Assembly: GCA_030696345.1 (NCBI GenBank)
Contig: JAUYSK010000015.1
Location: forward strand, 1 to 64,000
Length of the DNA stretch: 64,000 nucleotides
Source: Azonexus sp.
Lineage (GTDB): Bacteria > Pseudomonadota > Gammaproteobacteria > Burkholderiales > Rhodocyclaceae
Direction: 5' to 3'
Below, piece by piece: positions 1 to 12,977 of the stretch. The translations under genes were made by a program, and so were the position numbers. Below the pieces are notes generated by a model, which made no database searches, was not told where the DNA came from, and saw only the letters and a list, made by a program, of their open reading frames with translations. The first letter of the stretch is position 1; each line of letters begins with the position of its first letter.

Positions 1-1086
1 CGGTTTGACCTTTTCGCCAAAGGCATGGATCTTGGTCTTGAGAAATTCGGCATCGGCTAGCTGGGTATCGTTGAATTCCGGATGCTGGCGCTGGATAGCC
101 TGGTTGATGGTCAGGCGATGGAAGGGCCGCGAGAGATCGAGTTCGCGGCCTTGGTAGACGAAGACTTCCTTGCCCAGTGCTTCACGGGCGGCGTGGCGCA
201 ACAGGCCTTCGGTGAAATCCATTAGCGTGTGGTAGTTCGCATACGCCTCATAGAATTCCATCATCGTGAATTCAGGATTGTGGCGTGGGCTGAGGCCTTC
301 GTTACGGAAGTTGCGGTTGATTTCGAACACCTTCTCGAAGCCGCCAACAACCAATCGCTTCAGGTACAACTCAGGGGCGATGCGCAAAAATTGCTGCATA
401 TCAAGCGCGTTGTGGTGCGTGATGAAAGGCTTGGCCGAGGCACCGCCGGGGATCGGGTGCATCATCGGCGTTTCGACTTCGAGGAAGCCATGGCCATCCA
501 TATAGTTGCGGATGGAGGAAACGATGCGGCTGCGGGCGAGGAAGGTGAAGCGGGTTTCCTCGTTCATGATCAGGTCGACGTAGCGCTGGCGATACTTCAT
601 TTCCTGGTCGGCCAGGCCGTGGAACTTGTCGGGTAGCGGGCGAAGCGATTTGGTCAGCAGGCGGATTTCAGCAGCCTGAATGGTCAGTTCGCCCGTCTTG
701 GTCTTCATCAGCGTGCCAACGACGCCAATGATGTCGCCCAGATCCCAATGTTTGAAGTCGGCATAAACCTCTTCACCAACCTTGTCGCGGGCGATATAGA
801 GCTGGATGCGGCCCGACAGATCCTGCACCGTGGCAAACGAGGCCTTGCCCATGACGCGCTTCAGCATCATGCGGCCGGCGACCTTGACTTCGACCGGCAG
901 GCCTTCGAGTTCCTCGGTCGTCTTTTCGCCATAGCCTTCAAGCAACTTGGCAGCGGTGTTCTCGCGCTGGAAGTCATTCGGGAAGGCTTTGCCGGTCTTG
1001 CGCCACTCGGCGAGCTTGGCGCGACGCTCGGCGATAAGCTGGTTTTCGTCTTGCTGGACCGGAGGTTGCTGTTCGGCGTTGGACAT
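1..1086 (-). CDS. lysS: Lysyl-tRNA synthetase, class II (3' end outside window)
   Basis: The enzyme charges tRNA-Lys with lysine in the cytoplasm. The visible 362 codons start at an ATG at 1086 and begin [12 protein letters not shown]. They contain the OB-fold anticodon-binding region ([17 protein letters not shown]) and the class II start of the catalytic domain, with motif 2 [14 protein letters not shown] and the [10 protein letters not shown] stretch. The family is about 500 residues long, so roughly the last 140, including motif 3, lie beyond position 1. It is the last visible gene of a minus-strand run starting at prfB. E. coli also has a prfB-lysS operon; here two genes lie between them. 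The long plus-strand frames across it are antisense shadows. Confidence 0.96.
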   Translation of the reverse strand, partial: MSNAEQQPPVQQDENQLIAERRAKLAEWRKTGKAFPNDFQRENTAAKLLEGYGEKTTEELEGLPVEVKVAGRMMLKRVMGKASFATVQDLSGRIQLYIARDKVGEEVYADFKHWDLGDIIGVVGTLMKTKTGELTIQAAEIRLLTKSLRPLPDKFHGLADQEMKYRQRYVDLIMNEETRFTFLARSRIVSSIRNYMDGHGFLEVETPMMHPIPGGASAKPFITHHNALDMQQFLRIAPELYLKRLVVGGFEKVFEINRNFRNEGLSPRHNPEFTMMEFYEAYANYHTLMDFTEGLLRHAAREALGKEVFVYQGRELDLSRPFHRLTINQAIQRQHPEFNDTQLADAEFLKTKIHAFGEKVKP

Positions 1087-1110
1087 GAAAAATCCTTGGG
1101 AAATGGGGGT

Positions 1111-1143
1111 TGCTGCGGTGGACCGCGTAAACCTTCGATTTTC
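1111..1143 (+). repeat. Uptake-signal-like motif, site 1
   Basis: The core TGCTGCGGTGGAC lies at 1111-1123. It is followed by an AAA tract at +6 and an ATTTT tract at +15 (counted from the base after the core). It sits between the lysS start and the upstream cupin gene, so coding constraint does not explain it. Site 1 of the dispersed family described in the findings. Confidence 0.7.
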
Positions 1144-1176
1144 GCCGATTTGGGCGTTCAGGGAAAGCGCGCAGCC

Positions 1177-1503
1177 TCAGTTGGCGGCGTAATGAATGGC
1201 CAGCCAGACGGTTTTCTGTTCCGGGTGCGTCCATTCGACACGGTGCCGGCGGTGCGGGGCGATCTCGACGAAGTCACCGGCGTGCAGCTGGCGAGGCACT
1301 TCTTCATCGGCAAAGCGCAGGCTGGCTTCACCCTGAACGACATAGACCCATTCGCCCTCGGCCTGGTCGTACCAGTAATCCGGCGGACTGGCCTGGCCGC
1401 TGGAAACGATGCGTTCGATGCGCAGGCCGGGCCGGGAAAGAAGTTCGGTGAATTCTTCCTGATCAGGCATTTCCGGCAGTTGGTCAAGCAGGTTGGCAAG
1501 CAT
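1177..1503 (-). CDS. Small single-domain cupin protein
   Basis: This 108-residue protein has one cupin fold. The first motif region is around residues 45-65 (GEWVYVVQGEASLRF) and the second is LHAGDFVEIAPHRRHRVEWT with metal-ligand-type histidines. Small stand-alone cupins bind a metal or small ligand and their functions vary, so no reaction can be assigned. The ATG at 1503 lies 2 bases after the stop of the upstream 418-residue gene and has GGGAG about 8 bases upstream. It is probably co-transcribed with prfB and lysS. Confidence 0.85.
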   Translation of the reverse strand: MLANLLDQLPEMPDQEEFTELLSRPGLRIERIVSSGQASPPDYWYDQAEGEWVYVVQGEASLRFADEEVPRQLHAGDFVEIAPHRRHRVEWTHPEQKTVWLAIHYAAN

Positions 1504-1505
1504 GC

Positions 1506-2762
1506 TCAGGACTCCCGGGCGGGGCGGTAAAGCGGTAGCGCGAAAAGGCGGCGCTCGATTTCGCCGAATATTTTTTGATAGGCCGGGCTGCCGGGGCCAC
1601 CGAAGCGCAGGCGGAATTCCTTTTCGTGCAGGAATTCCGGCAGGTCGGCGAGGGCAGGGGCCAGATCGGCATCGGAAAACCGGCTGTCGAGCAGACGATT
1701 CAGAGGCGCCGGCCGGCTTACGATCAGTTCGCCGAAGGCCGTCCCGGCGCGGTCTGCCGCCAGGTCGGCAAAGGAGAAGCCGCTGCCATGACGCGCGTCG
1801 TTCAGTTCCTTGTAGAGACCGATCGCGTCGGCAATCGGCTCGCCGGCCCAGGCGGCCAGCGTGGCCGAAATGATGAAGTGCTGGGCGCTGTCGTAGCGTC
1901 CGTGCAGGCTCAGCATGACCGGGCGTGGGCGAGGCCAGTTGGCGGCTTCGGGAATCAGCGAGGCGAGGTCTTTCTCGGCCAGATAGGCGGCCAGTATGAA
2001 GAGGGCAGCACGGCGATTTTCCCGCTGGTCGTCGCCGTCAATGCTGAGCATCGGGCCGAGGACTTCCGGCAGCACTACCTTGGCGCCCGACGCTTTGTGG
2101 TCAAGCAGGCCGGCCAGTGTTTCCTGGGCCGAGCGGAAGCGCACCAGATCAGCCGGATTGACCGCAATCGAGCGGGCGCGTTCGAGCAATGCCGGTTCCC
2201 AGACGTAGCCGACGATGACGCGTCGACGTGCCGTGTCAAATTTCAGTTCGCGAATGGCGTGGCGGGCCAGATTCCATTCCTTGTCGTAGCCGGCAAGGCG
2301 AATTCCCGAGGCGAGGATCAGTTCAAGCAGCGCCGGGGGAACGGGCAGGCTGCCGATTCTGGCGCTGGCAATGCGTGGTTCGCCTTCGGCTTCCTGCAGC
2401 GTGGCGCGCAGGTTGAGAAAATGTTCGCCGGGCAGCAGCGGCGGGCGAAGGGTCAGGCGGATTTCGGCCGATTTTTCGCCCATGACCAGCGCACCGCGAC
2501 CATGCAGGAAGCGCGTCGCGATGTAATTGACGCCCTCGTCGATCAATGGTGCCGGAATGGCGGTGCGCCGGGCTTCTCCGGCGCGCAGGCGACGCGGGTC
2601 ATTGGTGTCGAACAGCCAGCGGGCCTGGGCCACCGAGTTGGGTGAAATGGTTTCGCTGCGGCTGACCAGCGGCTGGCTGTCGAGCGCCAGCAGCAACAGC
2701 CCGCCGGCGGCCAGCACGAGCAGTAGCAGCGTGCCGGCCAGCCAGGCCAGAAGGCGTTTCAC
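1506..2762 (-). CDS. Conserved hypothetical protein with N-terminal membrane anchor
   Basis: A 418-residue protein that I do not recognise as a named family. It has one strongly hydrophobic helix at residues 4-27 (LLAWLAGTLLLLVLAAGGLLLL), so it is probably anchored in the inner membrane with the rest in the periplasm. The remainder is soluble, rich in charged residues and lacks an obvious catalytic motif. The start is a GTG at 2762, 6 bases after the prfB stop, which implies translation coupled to prfB. An HGRYDSAQHF segment near residue 285 and a KELNDARHGSGFSF segment near residue 320 are the most distinctive stretches. Confidence 0.8.
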   Translation of the reverse strand: MKRLLAWLAGTLLLLVLAAGGLLLLALDSQPLVSRSETISPNSVAQARWLFDTNDPRRLRAGEARRTAIPAPLIDEGVNYIATRFLHGRGALVMGEKSAEIRLTLRPPLLPGEHFLNLRATLQEAEGEPRIASARIGSLPVPPALLELILASGIRLAGYDKEWNLARHAIRELKFDTARRRVIVGYVWEPALLERARSIAVNPADLVRFRSAQETLAGLLDHKASGAKVVLPEVLGPMLSIDGDDQRENRRAALFILAAYLAEKDLASLIPEAANWPRPRPVMLSLHGRYDSAQHFIISATLAAWAGEPIADAIGLYKELNDARHGSGFSFADLAADRAGTAFGELIVSRPAPLNRLLDSRFSDADLAPALADLPEFLHEKEFRLRFGGPGSPAYQKIFGEIERRLFALPLYRPARES

Positions 2763-2768
2763 GACGGC

Positions 2769-3873
2769 TTAAACACCCTGCTTCAGACTGGCCTCGATGA
2801 ACGGATCGAGATCGCCGTCGAGCACACCCTGGGTGTTGCCGGTTTCGTGGTTGGTGCGCAGATCCTTGATACGGCTCTGGTCGAGCACGTAGGAGCGGAT
2901 CTGGTGGCCCCAGCCGATGTCGGACTTGGCGTCTTCGAGCTTCTGCTGTTCGGCCTGCTGTTTGCGCAGCTCGAATTCGTAGATGCGGGCGCGCAGCATT
3001 TGCCAGGCTTCGTCGCGGTTGCGGTGCTGCGAACGGTCGTTCTGGCACTGGACGACGATGCCGGTCGGGACGTGGGTGAGACGCACGGCGGAGTCGGTCT
3101 TGTTGATGTGCTGACCGCCGGCACCGGAGGCGCGGTAGGTGTCGGTACGGACATCGGACGGATTGATGTTGATCTCGATCGAATCATCGACTTCGGGGAA
3201 GACGAAGATGCTGGTGAACGAGGTGTGGCGGCGGGCAGCCGAGTCGAACGGCGATTTGCGGACCAGCCGGTGGATGCCGGTTTCGGTGCGCAGCGTGCCG
3301 TAGGCGTAATCGCCCGTGAATTTGATGGTGGCGCCCTTGATGCCGGCGACTTCACCTTCGGATTCTTCCATGACTTCCACGGTGAACCCTTTTTTCTCGC
3401 CAAATTTCAAATACATGCGCAACAGCATCGAGGCCCAGTCCTGGGCTTCGGTGCCGCCGGCGCCGGCCTGGATTTCCAGGAAGCAGGGGCTCGGGTCCAT
3501 CGGGTTGTTGAACATGCGGCGGAATTCGAGGGCGGCAACCCTGGCTTCCAGCGAAGCGTTATCGGCCTCGACGGAGAGCAGCGTCTCTTCATCGCCATCT
3601 TCCTTGCCCATGTCGAACAATTCGCGGCCATCGTCGAGGCCGGCCTGGACTTCTTCCAGCACCAGCACGATGTTTTCCAGCGATTTCTTCTCGCGCCCGA
3701 GTTCCTGGGCGCGCTTGGCGTCGTCCCAGATCTTCGGGTCTTCCATCTCCTGCGTCAGGAGGGTCAGGCGCTCGCGTTTCTGATCGTAGTCAAAGATACC
3801 TCCGCAGCTCGGCGGCGCGCTGCGCCAGATCGTCGAGCTTGTTGGAAATGCTGTTGATGTGTTCGGCTTCCAT
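2769..3873 (-). CDS. prfB: Peptide chain release factor 2 (programmed +1 frameshift)
   Basis: RF2 recognises UGA and UAA stop codons and triggers peptide release. Translation starts at ATG 3873, reads 27 codons ending RRYL, meets an in-frame UGA (3792-3790), and resumes in the +1 frame as DYDQ. The total is 367 residues, matching the usual RF2 length. The second frame carries the stop-codon-reading tripeptide SPF ([12 protein letters not shown]) and the catalytic GGQ motif ([15 protein letters not shown]). It heads a minus-strand operon with an unknown gene, a cupin and lysS. Annotating only the downstream frame would lose the first 27 residues. Confidence 0.97.
3789..3803 (-). promoter_or_regulatory. 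prfB programmed frameshift signal
   Basis: On the minus strand the order is GGAGG (3803-3799), a 3-base spacer TAT, the slippery codon CTT, then the stop UGA followed by C. This is the classical RF2 autoregulatory site: the internal Shine-Dalgarno helix and the weak UGA-C context push the ribosome +1 when RF2 is scarce. Confidence 0.95.
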
Positions 3874-4089
3874 GATCGTGCTTTCGGCTACTTGAAAACC
3901 CACCATTATACCGGTGCCAGTGCTGGCATCGTCATGCAGCATTTGTTCTAAATTTTCCTTGCCTCTAATGGCATATTTCGGCGCTAAATGGGCGTAGAAT
4001 GGCGTTGTTGCGGTGCAGCAACCGGCGTCCAGGGAGGGCGTCGCCCGCCGCGTGCTTCCAGCACGCAGCTCGTAAAAGCAGGAATAATA

Positions 4090-7699
<3,610 letters not shown>

Positions 7700-7707
<8 letters not shown>

Positions 7708-8710
7708 TCTATCCACCACCTACCTCGGGCTGGCGCTGAAGAACCCGCTGGTTCCCTCGTCGACCCCGCTCAGCCGCAGCCTCGATCCAGTGCTGCACCT
7801 CGAAGACGCAGGCGCGGCGGCCATCGTCATGCACTCGCTGTTTGAGGAAGATGTGCGCAACGACGAACAGATGATTGACCGCTTTCTTGTCCATCCTGAT
7901 TCCTTCGGTGAATCGGCCGGCCATCTGCCCGGCGGGCGTGATTACCTGAGCAAGCTCGACACCTATCTGGAGCAGATCCAGGCGTTCAAATCCCGCCTGA
8001 GCATTCCGGTGGTCGCCAGCCTGAACGGTTCATCGCTGACCGGCTGGGTCGAACTCGGCAAGGAAATGCAGGAAGCCGGCGCCGACGCTCTGGAACTCAA
8101 CGCCTGGTTCATGCCGGGTGACCCGAAAGTCTCCGGCGAGGCCTTGGAAGAACATTATCTTTCGCTGCTGCAGGAACTGAAGACCGTGGTCAGCATCCCG
8201 ATCAGCATGAAGCTCTCGCCCTTCTTTTCGTCGTTGCCGCATTTCGTGCAGCAGGCGGAAAAATCCGGGGCAGCGGGCATCTCGATGTTCAACCGCTTTT
8301 TCCAGCCCGATATCGATCTGGAAACACTGAGCGTCGTTGACCGAGTACAACTGTCGTCCTCGACCGATACCTTGCTGACCATGCGCTGGATCGCCATCCT
8401 GCGTGGCCGGACAACGATGACCCTGGCTGCTACCGGTGGCGTGCACACGGCCGAAGACGCCATGAAAATGCTGCTCGCCGGTGCCGACGTGGTGCACATG
8501 GCCAGCGCCCTGCTCCAACGCGGCCCGCAGGCCTTGAAGGATGTGCTGGAAGGTTTGACGGCCTGGATGGAAGCGCGCGAATACACCTCGGTGGCCCAAC
8601 TAAAAGGTTCGATGAGCCAGCAAAACCTGCCCGACCCAAGCGCCTTCGCCCGCGCCGCCTACCTGAACGCGTTGAATTCGTTTACGCCACCGGCCGGGGT
8701 AATGTATTGA
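7700..8710 (+). CDS. Dihydroorotate dehydrogenase-like FMN protein
   Basis: A 336-residue TIM-barrel protein of the DHODH/PreA-like family. It begins DLSTTYLGLALKNPLVPSSTPLS and contains VVASLNGSSLTGW, SIPISMKLSPF and the phosphate-binding end TGGVHTAEDAMKMLLAGAD. The start codon overlaps the end of nifJ by 8 bases, so the two are translationally coupled. Members next to nifJ are common in bacteria, but their substrate is not established to my knowledge; true pyrimidine synthesis is less likely than a flavin-based role linked to the PFOR. The electron acceptor cannot be inferred from the sequence. Confidence 0.88.
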
Positions 8711-8866
8711 AAAATCAACAAAATTAATGACAAATGGAATATGTCGGATTTTTTTACAGTTTTAGATAATTTCTCAGGCTGTCATATAATTATTTATTAA
8801 AAACAAACAGTTGGTGGACTGGCATCTATATTGCTCTTAGGTTTGCAACTATATTGGAGGTTCACC

Positions 8867-9643
8867 ATGAAAAAACTTATCGCTACAGCGCTTTGCGCCA
8901 CTGCTGGCTTTGCAAGTCTTCCGGCAAATGCTTTGACCGTTACATTCGGTGGCGTAAATCCGAATGATGGTTCCTTTCTGACCAGCGCATTGGCGCCAAC
9001 CAATCAGAACAACCTGCCTGCAGGAATCTTTGTTGAGACTTTTGATGTTAAAGGCGGCTGTGGGCTCAACTCCGCTGCGCTCGGTGTGGTTACCTCCGGA
9101 AACTTCTGGATGACGACAGGTGCATCAGGAACTGCTGCTGCCCCAGCCAATGACACGACTTGTTATGGCTCCGGCCCGCAGACTCTGATCGCTGGGGATC
9201 CGCTGGGTGCAAATACTGCAACAATCGACTTTTCCGGTGCTGCCGCTAATTTTTTCCCGGGTAAGAAAATTGACTACCTTGGATTTTATTGGGGATCAAT
9301 TGATAGCTACAACGACATCACTTTCTATGCAAATGGTGTGGCGATAACCATTTCAAAACTGAATGGCTTTACGTTGAATAGTTCTGTGTTGGACGGATCG
9401 GATATTCTTAGATTCGGTGGGAACTCTGGCGATCGCGCAAATCCAAATACAAACCGCTATGTCAATATGTATTTTGACGAAAATGAGCGGTTTGACAAAT
9501 TGGTGATGCACAGCTCCCAATATGCGATGGAAATTGACAACGTGGTAGTTCGTGTTGCCATTCCGGAGCCGTCAGTCCTGCTTCTGATTGGAACAGCATT
9601 GCTCGGCTTGGGATTTGGATCACGAAGCCGAAAAGCCAAGTAA
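8867..9643 (+). CDS. PEP-CTERM sorting-domain protein
   Basis: A 258-residue exported protein. It starts at ATG 8867 with GGAGG 6 bases upstream. A signal peptide (MKKLIATALCATAGFASLPANA) is followed by a Gly/Asn/Thr-rich extracellular-type domain and a C-terminal PEP-CTERM tripartite tail: IPEP, a hydrophobic helix, and a basic end RSRKAK. Such proteins are processed by exosortase and displayed or released with exopolysaccharide; no exosortase gene is in this window. The gene and its AT-rich upstream region are clearly lower in GC than the neighbours, typical of this family and compatible with lateral exchange. It is a single-gene unit ended by a terminator. Confidence 0.92.
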   Translation: MKKLIATALCATAGFASLPANALTVTFGGVNPNDGSFLTSALAPTNQNNLPAGIFVETFDVKGGCGLNSAALGVVTSGNFWMTTGASGTAAAPANDTTCYGSGPQTLIAGDPLGANTATIDFSGAAANFFPGKKIDYLGFYWGSIDSYNDITFYANGVAITISKLNGFTLNSSVLDGSDILRFGGNSGDRANPNTNRYVNMYFDENERFDKLVMHSSQYAMEIDNVVVRVAIPEPSVLLLIGTALLGLGFGSRSRKAK

Positions 9644-9661
9644 TCGTATTTTTTATAATTC

Positions 9662-9686
9662 TCGGCCCGAAAGGGCCGATTTTTTT
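9662..9686 (+). terminator. Rho-independent terminator of the PEP-CTERM gene
   Basis: A 7-bp stem (TCGGCCC / GGGCCGA) with a GAAA tetraloop is followed directly by a run of seven T, 19 bases after the stop codon. Confidence 0.92.
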
Positions 9687-9978
9687 GGCTATCAAGATTC
9701 CTGTCGAGTGCCGGTAGCCTTGGTGGGGCTGGCTCTGTCTGGCGGTGTTGCACAAGGCTGATATTTCCGCTCGCCGAAATTGCCCAAAACGAAGGGTCGA
9801 CCGCAGCATTGGTTGAACGGGGCGTGAACTTCCCCCGGGAATTAGTCCTCAAGGGCTTCAAGTTCGATTTTCCATAAAGGTGCGACAATCGCTCGCACGA
9901 CAAGCCGATCAACTCTGGAGGCTTTATGGAAGGAATGGCATCGATGGCAGGTTCAGCCGCATTATCTCCGGGCAGGCT
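9687..9978 (+). other. Intergenic region between PEP-CTERM gene and aarF-like gene
   Basis: About 290 bases with no convincing gene. It holds a copy of the dispersed motif at 9776-9808 and an 18-codon leader ORF at 9926-9982 (ATG after GGAGG) whose TGA overlaps the likely GTG start of the kinase gene. The long minus-strand frame across the region is low-complexity and unsupported. Confidence 0.6.
9776..9808 (-). repeat. Uptake-signal-like motif, site 3
   Basis: On the minus strand the core TGCTGCGGTCGAC spans 9808-9796. TTTT follows at +7 and AATTTC at +15. It is intergenic. Confidence 0.75.
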
Positions 9979-11292
9979 GTGACAGGCTCCTCCGCCGTTC
10001 CCGGCGGTCGCTGGTCGCGGCTGGCCAGGCTTGGCGGGCTGGCGACGACGGTGGCTGGGGGCATGGTTGCCGAGGGGGCGCGGCAGTGGGCTCAAGGGAA
10101 CCGTCCGCGTCTGAGCGAGCTGTTGCTGACGCCGGCCAATGCCCGGCGTGTCACGGATCAACTGGCGCAATTGCGCGGTGCGGCGATGAAGGTCGGACAG
10201 ATCCTTTCGATGGATGCGGGCGACCTCCTGCCGCCCGAGTTGAGCGAAATTCTCGGGCGTTTGCGGGCGGATGCTCGTCCGATGCCGATGAGCCAGCTGG
10301 TCGAGGTTTTGAATGCCGAATGGGGCGAGGGCTGGGATCGGCATTTCCGGCAATTCAGTTTCACGCCGATGGCGGCTGCCTCAATCGGGCAGGTCCATTC
10401 GGCGCATTGTCAGGTCGGGCGTCGGCTCGCCATCAAGGTGCAATACCCCGGCGTTCGCCAGAGCATTTCGAGCGATGTCGATAATGTGGCGACCTTGCTC
10501 CGTCTCTCCGGGCTGTTGCCGAAAACGCTGGACATCGGCCCGCTGCTCGAAGAAGCCAAGCGCCAGTTGCACGATGAGGCCAACTACCAGCTTGAGGGTA
10601 GTTACCTGAATCAGTACCGCAGTCTGCTCGCTGACCAGCCGGAGTTTTCACTGCCGGAGATGCATGCCGAACTGACCACCGGAAGCATTCTGGTCATGTC
10701 CTTTGTGGGCGGCATACCTGTCGAATCACTGGTGAATGCCCCGCAAATCGAGCGGGACAGGGTGATCAGCCTGTTGTTCTCCCTGTTGTTCCGGGAGATT
10801 TTCGAGTTTCGTCTGGTTCAGACTGACCCGAATTTCGCCAATTACCAGTACGACACGGCGACCCGGCAACTGGTTCTGCTCGATTTCGGCGCGACCAGAC
10901 CCTATCCGGCAGCGATGGTGGCGGCCTATCGAAACCTGTTGGGTGCCGCGATGGTAAGTGATCGTGCCGGGATCAATCAGTCCGCCAAGGAAATTGGCTA
11001 TTTTCAGCTGGATATTCAGGAAAGACACCGGAATGCGGTGCTCGATATCTTCGATCAGGCCTGTGAGCCGCTGCGCTACGAGGGCGACTACGATTTCGGC
11101 AAGAGCGATCTCGCGGCACGTATCCGCGATTCCGCTATGGTGCTCGGACTTGATCGCGATTTCTGGCACACGCCACCTGCCGACGCGCTGTTTTTGCATC
11201 GCAAGCTCGGCGGACTCTACCTTCTGGCAGTGAAACTTGGCGCCCGGGTCAATGTGCGCGCTTTACTCGAAGAGCATTTTCAGCGGGCTTGA
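9979..11292 (+). CDS. AarF/ABC1/UbiB-family atypical kinase
   Basis: A 437-residue protein of the ABC1 family, whose best-known members (UbiB, COQ8) support ubiquinone synthesis. Visible are the KxGQ-type motif (MKVGQILSMDAGDLLPPEL), AAASIGQVHSA, the VAIK-like lysine in LAIKVQYPGV and the DFG-like LLDFGATRPYP. It is shorter than UbiB and lacks C-terminal membrane helices, so it belongs to the soluble AarF subgroup; the substrate is unknown. I favour GTG 9979 because family members start shortly before the RLARLGGLA segment. An in-frame GTG at 9880 would add 33 unlikely residues. Its 3' end overlaps recJ by 13 bases, tail to tail. Confidence 0.85.
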   Translation: MTGSSAVPGGRWSRLARLGGLATTVAGGMVAEGARQWAQGNRPRLSELLLTPANARRVTDQLAQLRGAAMKVGQILSMDAGDLLPPELSEILGRLRADARPMPMSQLVEVLNAEWGEGWDRHFRQFSFTPMAAASIGQVHSAHCQVGRRLAIKVQYPGVRQSISSDVDNVATLLRLSGLLPKTLDIGPLLEEAKRQLHDEANYQLEGSYLNQYRSLLADQPEFSLPEMHAELTTGSILVMSFVGGIPVESLVNAPQIERDRVISLLFSLLFREIFEFRLVQTDPNFANYQYDTATRQLVLLDFGATRPYPAAMVAAYRNLLGAAMVSDRAGINQSAKEIGYFQLDIQERHRNAVLDIFDQACEPLRYEGDYDFGKSDLAARIRDSAMVLGLDRDFWHTPPADALFLHRKLGGLYLLAVKLGARVNVRALLEEHFQRA

Positions 11293-12977
11293 TCCAGATG
11301 TTCGATCATCAACTGCGGCGTTTCAACGCCCATGTATTCGTTGATGCTCAGCCGAAAGGCGGCGCGGGCAACGTGGCCAGGCTGCTTGCTGAAATTGAAC
11401 TGGATGGCGTCGATGCGGGTGTTGCCTTTGCGCAGCCTTAGCTTGAGGTGCTTTTCCTTGAGTACGCGCTGCTGTTCGACTTCGAACTCATCCATGAACA
11501 GCGGCGCCGGGAAACCATGGCCCCAGATTTCGTTTTCCAGCAGGCGGGCGGTTTCCAGCGAGAAGTAGGCGCCTTCGAGTGCACCATCAGTTTCCAGCGT
11601 GCGGGTCAGGTCCGCCGGGGCCAGTAATTCGGCGGCGACGGTGGCAAACAGGTCGCGGAATTTTTCGAAATTTTCGGCGTGCACCGTAGCACCCGCAGCC
11701 ATGGCGTGGCCGCCGAAGCGGATGAGCAGGCCGGGGGCGCGCTTGGCGACGAGGTCGAGCGCATCGCGCAGGTGCAGGCCGGGAATCGAGCGGCCGGAGC
11801 CCTTGACGATACCGCCTTCACCGGGGGCAAAGGCGAAGACCGGACGGTGCAACTTGTCCTTGATGCGCGAGGCGAGAATGCCGACAACGCCTTCGTGCCA
11901 GCTTGGGTCAAAGAGCGCGATGCCGGGGGCGGCGTCGTTGGCGTCGAGCGATTCGAGCAGGATCAGCGCCTGTTCCTGCATGCCGGATTCGATCTCGCGG
12001 CGTTCGCGGTTCAGCGCGTCGAGTTCCTGGGCAATGTTGAGGGCGCGGGCCGGATCTTCGGTGAGCAGGCATTCGACGCCGAGGCGCATGTCGGCCAGCC
12101 GGCCGGCGGCGTTGAGGCGGGGGCCGAGGATGAAGCCGAGATCCATTGCCGTCGCCTTCTTCGGATCGCGGCCAGCCGCTTTGAACAGGGCGGCGAGGCC
12201 GGGCTGCAACTGGCCGGCGCGCATGCGCTTCAGACCCTGGCTGACCAGAATGCGGTTGTTGCGGTCGAGCTTGACGACGTCGGCGACGGTGCCTAGCGCC
12301 ACGAGGTCGAGCAGGCTGGCGAAATTGGGTTCCGGCTGATCGGCGAAGAAGCCGCGTTCGCGCAATTCGGCGCGCAGGGCGAGCATGACGTAGAACATGA
12401 CGCCGACGCCGGCGATGCACTTTGACGGAAAGTCGCAGCCAGGCTGGTTCGGGTTCACGATGCAGTCGGCATCCGGCAGCGTTTCGGCTGGCAGGTGATG
12501 GTCGGTGATCAGTGTCGCGATGCCGAGTTCGCGGGCGCGGGCGACGCCTTCGAGGCTGGCGATGCCGTTGTCGACGGTGATGATCAGGTCGGGCGACTGC
12601 TCGGCGGCGACATCGACGATTTCCGGCGATAAACCATAGCCGAGCTTGAAACGGTCGGGCAGCAGGAAACTGACATCGGCGCCGAGCATCTTCAGAGCGC
12701 GCATGCCGACGGCGGTGGCGGTGGCGCCGTCGCAGTCGTAATCGCCGATGATCAGCAGGCGGGCTTCGGCCTCGATGGCATCGGCCAGCATGTGGGCGGC
12801 GTCGCTGGCGTGGGTGAGGGCGGTCGGCGGGATCAGCGACTTCAGCTCGTAGTCGAGTTCCGATTTGTCCTTGACGCCACGTGAGGCGTAGAGCCGGGCG
12901 AGCAGCGGGTGCAGGCCCTGTTGTTCGAGCTGCCAGACGACGCGCTGCGGAATGCTGCGGTTGACGATGTGGGTCAC
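11280..12977 (-). CDS. recJ: Single-stranded-DNA-specific 5'-3' exonuclease RecJ
   Basis: RecJ degrades single-stranded DNA 5' to 3' in recombination and mismatch repair. This 565-residue protein has the DHH-family motifs: IIGDYDCDGATATAVG, the DHH box in LITDHHLP, and the DHHA1-type region ending in GGHAMAAGATVHAENF. Length is normal. The start is a GTG at 12977 that overlaps the stop of the upstream COG4255-type gene by 4 bases (GTGA), so the two are coupled. A degenerate uptake-type motif lies within the gene at about 11658-11691. Confidence 0.96.
   Translation of the reverse strand: MTHIVNRSIPQRVVWQLEQQGLHPLLARLYASRGVKDKSELDYELKSLIPPTALTHASDAAHMLADAIEAEARLLIIGDYDCDGATATAVGMRALKMLGADVSFLLPDRFKLGYGLSPEIVDVAAEQSPDLIITVDNGIASLEGVARARELGIATLITDHHLPAETLPDADCIVNPNQPGCDFPSKCIAGVGVMFYVMLALRAELRERGFFADQPEPNFASLLDLVALGTVADVVKLDRNNRILVSQGLKRMRAGQLQPGLAALFKAAGRDPKKATAMDLGFILGPRLNAAGRLADMRLGVECLLTEDPARALNIAQELDALNRERREIESGMQEQALILLESLDANDAAPGIALFDPSWHEGVVGILASRIKDKLHRPVFAFAPGEGGIVKGSGRSIPGLHLRDALDLVAKRAPGLLIRFGGHAMAAGATVHAENFEKFRDLFATVAAELLAPADLTRTLETDGALEGAYFSLETARLLENEIWGHGFPAPLFMDEFEVEQQRVLKEKHLKLRLRKGNTRIDAIQFNFSKQPGHVARAAFRLSINEYMGVETPQLMIEHLDQAR
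11658..11691 (-). repeat. Uptake-signal-like motif, degenerate site
   Basis: On the minus strand the core TGCTACGGTGCAC (11691-11679) differs from the consensus at two or three positions. It keeps both A/T tracts: AAAATTT at +5 and AAAAATT at +14. It lies within recJ. Confidence 0.45.
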
